This document shows, piece after piece, positions 6,996-11,964 of a stretch of 11,964 bases of DNA. This DNA is from an uncultured Flavobacteriales bacterium (lineage in GTDB: Bacteria; Bacteroidota; Bacteroidia; Flavobacteriales; Crocinitomicaceae): the NCBI GenBank assembly GCA_946478775.1, contig CAMLDR010000134.1, forward strand, positions 1 to 11,964, written 5' to 3'. The notes beneath the pieces are model-generated. The model had not been told where the DNA came from. It ran no database searches and saw only the letters and a list, made by a program, of their open reading frames with translations. The first letter of the stretch is position 1. Each line of letters starts with the position of its first letter. Both the position numbers and the translations under genes were made by a program.

Positions 6996-8119
6996 GACTT
7001 CTTGGGATTAATAATGATGGGTAAAAAGAAGTAGCAAATCATACACAAGAGCGCAACCATTGCAGGAATATAAAAATAGTTTTTATCTACATTAAATTCC
7101 ACCTTCAGGACCTGCTTATTTTTCGTGTTTTTATAGTTTGTTGCGATATCATAGATATTTGGGAACGGACTATCGGAAGTTACTAAAATACTTCCGGATT
7201 CACCAGCCATTCGGGTCAGGCCTTTTTTATCAATTTTGGACACAACTGCCTGGCCGCCTTCCCGCTTGTATCCTTCCGACTCATCATAGGGGTTGTTCGG
7301 TATCAAACCTCCTTTTGCGGAACCCAGTCCCAAATAGGCCAATTCCACGTTTTTCTTTTTCAATACACCCAGCTGCTTCTTCCAAAGGGCTTCGTGATCT
7401 TCTCCATCTGTAATTACCAGAATCGCTTTTCCTGATTCGGTATCTTTAAATTGCTCCTGCGCCACTTCCAAAGCTCTCCCAATATTCGTTCCCTGGTTCG
7501 TAATCATCGAAGTCTCAATATCCGGAACGAACAATTTTGCAGCTCCGTAATCCATGGTAAGCGGCAGCTGTGTATAGGCATCGTTGGCAAAAACCACCAC
7601 AGCAATCCGTTCGCCCTTCAATTGATTCAGTAATTCGCCTATGGCATGCTTGGCGGCTGTTAAACGGCTTGACTGATTTCCTCCCATGTCTTTGGTGTTC
7701 ATGGAATTCGAAATGTCCAGGCAAATCACCAGGTCAAGAACGCGTTTCGAGCCGTTTACTTTTCGTGAGCCGGCAACAGGTTGTGCCATTGCCAGTACAA
7801 TGAAAAAATAGGTGCTCCGCAGCAAAAAATAATGAAGGAAGGCTTTCACAGGTTCAAATTTCACCCACAGCATCCGTGTAGTTCCATAACCGGAATATTG
7901 TTCGTAAATCCGTGCTTTCCAATTCCATTGAAGCCAGGACAAAACAGCGAAAACGGGGATAATCATCCACAAACCGAGCATTTCAGGATGCAGCAGGTTC
8001 ACGCCCCATTTTGCAAAAGGAATGCTTGCGTAAAGAATGAGTACAAACGACCACCAAATTGCTTCTGAAACGAGTAACAATTTCACCAAACGCTGATATG
8101 TATTTTGCTCTTTAATCAT
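6992..8119 (-). CDS. batB: BatB, membrane-anchored VWA protein
   Basis: The 375-residue protein carries a VWA domain (~127-325) with a complete MIDAS metal site: DISNSM (D135, S137, S139), T211 in the NQGTNIG loop, and D238 in VITDGED. Membrane spans are predicted at ~13-31, 47-64, 93-113 and 349-369. The second and third spans before the VWA domain and the one after it match the usual BatA/BatB topology. The first ~40 residues, with their own hydrophobic segment, are an addition. The start at 8119 is supported by its 8-bp overlap with batA and by the lack of a convincing later start before the canonical HPEMLGLW segment. BatB probably pairs with BatA and BatC/D at the cytoplasmic membrane, with MoxR as the ATPase partner. 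The exact client is unknown. Confidence 0.92.
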   Translation of the reverse strand: MIKEQNTYQRLVKLLLVSEAIWWSFVLILYASIPFAKWGVNLLHPEMLGLWMIIPVFAVLSWLQWNWKARIYEQYSGYGTTRMLWVKFEPVKAFLHYFLLRSTYFFIVLAMAQPVAGSRKVNGSKRVLDLVICLDISNSMNTKDMGGNQSSRLTAAKHAIGELLNQLKGERIAVVVFANDAYTQLPLTMDYGAAKLFVPDIETSMITNQGTNIGRALEVAQEQFKDTESGKAILVITDGEDHEALWKKQLGVLKKKNVELAYLGLGSAKGGLIPNNPYDESEGYKREGGQAVVSKIDKKGLTRMAGESGSILVTSDSPFPNIYDIATNYKNTKNKQVLKVEFNVDKNYFYIPAMVALLCMICYFFLPIIINPKKS

Positions 8120-9137
8120 CCAGTTTGAATTTCAACCGTTGAACTCCCCATGCCGTGAGGGAAAATAGCATACTCCATATGAAAAAAGGGAACAATGTCA
8201 GGGGTGGTTCCACTGCCAGGTGCTGATCTTCCATTTTTCGCTTTTCCAATTGATCAATTTCGACATAGATTTTTTCCAGTGATTTTTCATCCTGAGCGCG
8301 GAAATATTTTCCATTGGTCAGTTTTGCAATATCCTTCAGGATGGCTTCATCAATTTCTACCGGAACATTCTGATAAATGATCCCAAATGGGGTTTGGACC
8401 GGAGTTGGTGCCATTCCATTAGCTCCCACACCAATGGTGTAAACTTTACATTTCTTTGCCTTTGCCAATTCTGCTGCTTCCATGGGATCGGGCCCGGTAT
8501 TGCTGCTTCCGTCGGTTAATAAAATGATTACTTTTGAAGGCAGGCTATCGCTTCTCAATCGCGTAACTGCCACTCCCAATCCACTTCCGATTGCGGTTCC
8601 CGGTTCCAGGAATCCTGGTTCTATGGAGGTGATCTGTTCTTTCAATAATTTATAGTCCAACGTGGCCGGACAAGCCGTATAAGCTTCACCTTCATAAACC
8701 ACTAAGCCCACACGGTCTCCTTTTCGTGAATCCACAAACTTCTTCGCTACGCGTTTGGCCACTTCCAGACGGTTCGGATCAAAATCCTGCGCTAGCATGG
8801 AACCCGAAGCATCGATAGCTAAAATGATGTCGATCCCATTCTTGTAATCAATTTTCGGAGGATCGATGGATGTGTTATAAGGTTCAGCAAGTGTTAAAAC
8901 CAAACAAGCCATCGAAAGTGCATAGCAGGCATTTATTCCCCATCGAATGTAGCGCACCCAGCCCATTGAATAAGCCAGTTGTTCTTCTTCCGAATTCGCA
9001 TATTTCAACTGACCAACGCGGCTTTTCTGAAGGTATTCCCACAAAAACAAGAGCACCGGAATGGCAAACAAGAGCCACAACATCTGTGGATTGTAGAAAT
9101 CATATTCCCAAAAGCATATGTTGAAATAGCGACTCAT
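8112..9137 (-). CDS. batA: BatA, membrane-anchored VWA protein
   Basis: The 341-residue protein starts with the family-typical FYNPQMLWLLFAIP lead-in and first span (~17-34), then a second span (~67-85). The VWA domain (~100-300) follows, and then a C-terminal span (~313-331). All MIDAS positions are present: DASGSM (D109, S111, S113), T181 in EPGTAIG, and D209 in LLTDGSSNTG. A metal-dependent ligand contact is therefore expected. Its ATG overlaps the stop of the upstream membrane protein gene (ATGA), and its end overlaps batB by 8 bp. BatA and BatB are paralogues and are usually co-encoded, with the VWA domain held at the membrane between transmembrane anchors. A role in envelope stress tolerance is known for Bat proteins in general, but not shown for this organism. 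Confidence 0.94.
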   Translation of the reverse strand: MSRYFNICFWEYDFYNPQMLWLLFAIPVLLFLWEYLQKSRVGQLKYANSEEEQLAYSMGWVRYIRWGINACYALSMACLVLTLAEPYNTSIDPPKIDYKNGIDIILAIDASGSMLAQDFDPNRLEVAKRVAKKFVDSRKGDRVGLVVYEGEAYTACPATLDYKLLKEQITSIEPGFLEPGTAIGSGLGVAVTRLRSDSLPSKVIILLTDGSSNTGPDPMEAAELAKAKKCKVYTIGVGANGMAPTPVQTPFGIIYQNVPVEIDEAILKDIAKLTNGKYFRAQDEKSLEKIYVEIDQLEKRKMEDQHLAVEPPLTLFPFFIWSMLFSLTAWGVQRLKFKLDD

Positions 9138-10048
9138 TCCGGGATCTCCAATGGACTTAATTCTGTAACAATTTCTTCTAAACGCAATAAACTGGAGCGA
9201 ATGTGCAGGTCATTCAGTTCGGTTTTGGCAAATTTCACCATGTCAGCTTCCCTCAAAAGCAGTTCAATCCTCCGGATCATGCTCCCATCAAGGCCTTTCA
9301 ATTTCAATAAAGAGATTGTTTCAAACGTGGTCCGCTCCATCAGATTCAATTCATAGCGCGAACTCAAATACATTTTCAACACAGCAGAAAAATTGACGTA
9401 ATGGTTTTTTGTTTTATCGTGCAGCCAATCTTCTCTTTTCTTCAACTGTTTTATTGCCAGCAAAGTCCGCTCCCTTAAGCTCAGTTCTTCCGACTTCTTT
9501 ATTTTTCTTCGTTTGTTCCAAAGAATTCCTGCGGTAATACCGGCTGCTGCAATCAACAACACCCACCAGTACTTCTTGAACAGGATCCAATATTCATCTT
9601 CCGGTTCCACAGGGATTTCTTCGATTCCGTCTTTTACTTTTTTCTTAATGAAACCCACATACAGGTTCGGTGCACGAAATGAAAATGTGGAATCTTTCCA
9701 GGTAATCCACAATTCCGGCAAACGGTATTTAGCAGAATCCCAGGCAATTAATGTGTATACACCTTTCCAATATTGAATACCTTTCTGTGTGTATGTGGTG
9801 TCTTTAAATGATTCTATTTCCAACTCGCCGCCTGGTTTCCAGAGTGTTTCGCCTTTGTGATTGACATCACAAATGAAAACCTCGGAAATGGGATTGTAAT
9901 CAAACTGCTTCGGTTTGTTTTTAACCAGGATGGTTAACTGCGCCTTATCACCGATACGAACGGAATCTTCTGTCCAATAAACGCGTTTTGTTTGTGCAAA
10001 TCCTGCTCCCAAACACCAACATGCTACTATGGATAAAATACATCTCAT
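9134..10048 (-). CDS. Single-span membrane protein of the Bat/MoxR operon, DUF4381-like position
   Basis: The 304-residue protein has a signal peptide (1-19, MRCILSIVACWCLGAGFAQ) and a Trp/Tyr-rich, probably beta-sandwich extracytoplasmic domain (~20-150). One membrane span (~161-177, WWVLLIAAAGITAGILW) and a basic RRKIKK follow. The cytoplasmic part (~182-304) is helical and contains FSAVLKMYLSSRYELNLMERTTFETISLL. This fits the short cytoplasmic helical region of DUF4381 proteins, which sit between DUF58 and BatA genes in other phyla. I infer that it is the functional counterpart rather than claiming homology over its length. It is linked by 4-bp ATGA overlaps to the DUF58 gene before it and batA after it. 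It probably tethers the cytoplasmic DUF58/MoxR part to the membrane VWA proteins. Confidence 0.75.
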   Translation of the reverse strand: MRCILSIVACWCLGAGFAQTKRVYWTEDSVRIGDKAQLTILVKNKPKQFDYNPISEVFICDVNHKGETLWKPGGELEIESFKDTTYTQKGIQYWKGVYTLIAWDSAKYRLPELWITWKDSTFSFRAPNLYVGFIKKKVKDGIEEIPVEPEDEYWILFKKYWWVLLIAAAGITAGILWNKRRKIKKSEELSLRERTLLAIKQLKKREDWLHDKTKNHYVNFSAVLKMYLSSRYELNLMERTTFETISLLKLKGLDGSMIRRIELLLREADMVKFAKTELNDLHIRSSLLRLEEIVTELSPLEIPE

Positions 10049-10914
10049 TTGCGGCGCTTGAATAACTGAAGTAAAGGTAAATAAACGTGGTCTCCCACTT
10101 CAAAAAAGGCTGCATCAATTCCCAGCTGCAGGAAAAAAGCTTCGTTTTTCTCTTTCCGGAGCGCGAAATTTTTCTCGTACTCTTTTCTCACTTTCGGGGC
10201 AGAACTATCAATCCAGTTCGTTGCATTTGTTTCCGCATTTAACCAGCGTACAAACCCCACGTCCGGAAGATTTCCTTCTCCGGGATCACTCACGCCCAAA
10301 GCTACCAGATCGTGCTTTCTTGCGGTATTTGCAAATCCCTCTTTACTCCCTTCCAACTGGGAAAAATCGCTGATCACAAAGCAAATACTCCGCTGTTTGA
10401 AAATATTGCGGGCATATTTTAAGCCGGTATCCAAATTAGTCCCACCGGATTTCGGCTGGAGATTGATCAGCTTACGCAGCAAAAAATGAATATGCCCGAA
10501 ACCCTTTTTGGGCGGAACGTAATATTCTACTTCATCTGAAATAAAAAGAGCGCCTACTTTATCGTTTTTCTTGGCTGCAGAGAATGCCAACGTTGCCGCC
10601 AGTTCAACCGCCAGGGAAATTTTAGAGTCTTTTCCCTGTCCAAAATACATCGACCCGGAAACGTCCACGATCAAAAGCACCGTTAATTCTCTTTCCTCTT
10701 CAAAAATCTTTACGAAGGGTTCTCTGAAACGCGCTGTGACATTCCAGTCGATGGTCCTTACGTCGTCCCCAAACTGGTAAGATCTCACCTCACTAAAAGA
10801 CATACCGCGCCCTTTAAACGCAGATTGGTACTGTCCTGCGAATACTTGCTCCGTCATACCGCGAGTTTGTAGCTCGATGGTACGAATACGCTTCAGTAAG
10901 GCTTCCTTATCCAT
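10045..10914 (-). CDS. DUF58 family protein with VWA-like fold
   Basis: This 289-residue protein has no signal peptide or membrane span, so it is cytoplasmic or peripheral. The DUF58 signature is at ~35-62 (GRGMSFSEVRSYQFGDD, then RTIDWNVTAR). It is followed by a VWA-like domain with DVSGSM (D84, S86, S88), T159 in SGGTNLDTG, and D183 in FVISDF, so its MIDAS-type metal site looks complete. DUF58 proteins are almost always encoded next to moxR and are thought to be partners or targets of that ATPase. It starts 6 bp after the moxR stop and ends in an ATGA overlap with the next gene. The length is that of the short DUF58 type, lacking the N-terminal membrane spans found in some homologues. Confidence 0.94.
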   Translation of the reverse strand: MDKEALLKRIRTIELQTRGMTEQVFAGQYQSAFKGRGMSFSEVRSYQFGDDVRTIDWNVTARFREPFVKIFEEERELTVLLIVDVSGSMYFGQGKDSKISLAVELAATLAFSAAKKNDKVGALFISDEVEYYVPPKKGFGHIHFLLRKLINLQPKSGGTNLDTGLKYARNIFKQRSICFVISDFSQLEGSKEGFANTARKHDLVALGVSDPGEGNLPDVGFVRWLNAETNATNWIDSSAPKVRKEYEKNFALRKEKNEAFFLQLGIDAAFFEVGDHVYLPLLQLFKRRK

Positions 10915-10920
10915 GGTAAT

Positions 10921-11937
10921 TTATGGAACTTCTACTCGCTGTAATAAACGTTCAATGATCTGTTCCGGCTTCACTCCATCTGCTTCTGCTTCATAGTTCA
11001 AGCCAACCCGGTGACGAAGTACGTCCATCGCAACGGTCCGAACGTCATCCGGAATAACAAAACCGCGCTGCTCCAAAAACGCATTGGCTTTTGCTGCCAA
11101 TGCCAAGTTAATGGATGCTCGCGGGGATGCTCCGTACTGCAGGTATTTTGAAATTTCAGAAACCCCGGCTGTTGCAGGATTACGTGTTGCATCCACAATA
11201 TCTACAATATAACGCTCTACTTTTTCGTCCAGGTAAATGGAACGTGTTAAATATTTTCCTTTGATCAGATCGTCCGGGTTCATAACATGCGAGATTTTCT
11301 CCAATCCCTCGGGCCTTACGTTTGAACGCAGGATCAATTGTTCTTCCTGCTTGGATGGATAGCCCATAAATACTTTCAGCATGAAGCGATCCACCTGTGC
11401 TTCCGGCAAGGGATATGTTCCTTCCTGTTCAATCGGGTTTTGAGTTGCTAAAACCAAAAACGGTTTCGGCAGTTCGAAGGTAGAATCACCAATAGTAACC
11501 TGGCGTTCCTGCATGGCTTCCAATAAAGCCGCCTGAACTTTTGCCGGCGCCCGGTTAATCTCATCCGCCAAAACAAAATTAGCGAAAACGGGCCCTTTTT
11601 TAACGGCAAACTGCTCTGATTTTTGCTGATAGATTAACGTTCCCGTTACATCCGCCGGAAGTAAATCCGGGGTGAACTGGATTCGGGAAAACTGACCGGA
11701 TACAGCACTTGAAAGTGTGCGAATTGCCAATGTTTTTGCCAATCCCGGAACACCTTCCAATAGTACGTGACCGTCTGCGAGCAGGGCAATTAATAAACTT
11801 CGAACCATGTTCTCCTGTCCAACAATTACTTTTCCGATTTCGCGACGCAATAAATCGTATTTCAATCCTTCCGTTTTAATCTCAGTTGCAATCACCTGCA
11901 GCTGCTCGGAAGGAGATAAATTAGGTATGTCCATCAT
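10921..11937 (-). CDS. moxR: MoxR-family AAA+ ATPase
   Basis: The 338-residue ATPase has Walker A GVPGLAKT (62-69), Walker B FVLADEINRA (D125, E126), sensor 1 ATQNP (164-168), an arginine-finger candidate R184 in EAQVDRF, and a C-terminal lid (~250-335) with SPRASINLALAAKA. These are all hallmarks of the MoxR subfamily of cytoplasmic AAA+ chaperones. MoxR proteins work with VWA-domain partners, here DUF58, BatA and BatB, to remodel or insert cofactors into client complexes. The client is not identified. It is the first gene of the operon. The start is either of two adjacent ATGs (11937 or 11934); the N-terminal ~30 residues look like the usual pre-AAA helix. The ORF is complete within the window, with 27 bp of upstream DNA visible. 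Confidence 0.96.
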   Translation of the reverse strand: MMDIPNLSPSEQLQVIATEIKTEGLKYDLLRREIGKVIVGQENMVRSLLIALLADGHVLLEGVPGLAKTLAIRTLSSAVSGQFSRIQFTPDLLPADVTGTLIYQQKSEQFAVKKGPVFANFVLADEINRAPAKVQAALLEAMQERQVTIGDSTFELPKPFLVLATQNPIEQEGTYPLPEAQVDRFMLKVFMGYPSKQEEQLILRSNVRPEGLEKISHVMNPDDLIKGKYLTRSIYLDEKVERYIVDIVDATRNPATAGVSEISKYLQYGASPRASINLALAAKANAFLEQRGFVIPDDVRTVAMDVLRHRVGLNYEAEADGVKPEQIIERLLQRVEVP

Positions 11938-11955
11938 AGTTTTAGCCTAAGGTCG

Positions 11956-11963
11956 CAAATATG
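11956..11963 (-). promoter_or_regulatory. Candidate -7 element of the moxR-bat operon
   Basis: The minus strand reads CATATTTG followed by C, seven of eight positions of TAnnTTTG, 18 bases upstream of the first moxR ATG. The -33 region would lie beyond the right edge, so it cannot be checked. The position immediately before the first gene of the tightly linked set fits an operon promoter. Confidence 0.35.
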
Positions 11964-11964
11964 T

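Noticed and set aside
8979..9356. Plus-strand open frame of 125 codons across the batA start
   Set aside because: It lies antisense to two well-supported overlapping genes and shows no recognisable domain.
1..11964. CRISPR arrays, tRNA or rRNA genes, insertion sequences, phage or toxin-antitoxin genes
   Set aside because: No spaced direct repeats, transposase motifs, terminal inverted repeats or tRNA-like cloverleaf sequences were seen; the DNA looks like ordinary chromosomal core genes.

Overview
The window looks like a chromosomal segment from a Bacteroidota bacterium, most likely in the Flavobacteriales. The evidence is a secreted M43 protease with a type IX secretion C-terminal sorting domain, a Bacteroidota-style aerotolerance (Bat) operon, several TAnnTTTG-like -7 promoter elements, and a lack of strong Shine-Dalgarno sequences. 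An assignment to the Crocinitomicaceae/Fluviicola group would be a guess. Every gene I can support lies on the minus strand, so transcription runs from high to low coordinates.

The right-hand 60% (about 4.54-11.94 kb) is one tightly packed operon: moxR (AAA+ ATPase), a DUF58 protein with a von Willebrand A (VWA) fold, a single-span membrane protein in the position of DUF4381, batA and batB (membrane VWA proteins), batC (TPR protein with a Q/N/K-rich tail) and batD (large single-span protein with an extracytoplasmic beta-rich part). The six internal junctions are ATGA overlaps, longer overlaps or a 6-bp gap, which suggests translational coupling. This is the known MoxR-VWA/Bat arrangement: a cytoplasmic AAA+ ATPase acts with VWA proteins on a membrane or periplasmic client. 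Its molecular function in Bacteroidota is still poorly defined. No batE (TPR-SH3) follows batD.

Downstream of batD come a 55-codon membrane protein gene ending at a clear rho-independent terminator, a FAS1 (fasciclin) lipoprotein gene with its own terminator, the M43 metalloprotease with PKD-like, adhesion-like and sorting domains, and a secreted two-part protein carrying an EF-hand loop and a TlpA-type thioredoxin domain. The first 48 bases are the 5' end of rplU (ribosomal protein L21), preceded by a good Bacteroidota -7 element.

I found no tRNA, rRNA, CRISPR, insertion sequence or phage gene, and no intergenic stretch of 300 bases. Most of the content fits known families. The points most worth a second look are the extra N-terminal membrane segment of BatB, the 9-bp tandem repeat in batC, the missing batE, the small membrane protein at the operon's tail, and the EF-hand/double-CxxC thioredoxin protein.
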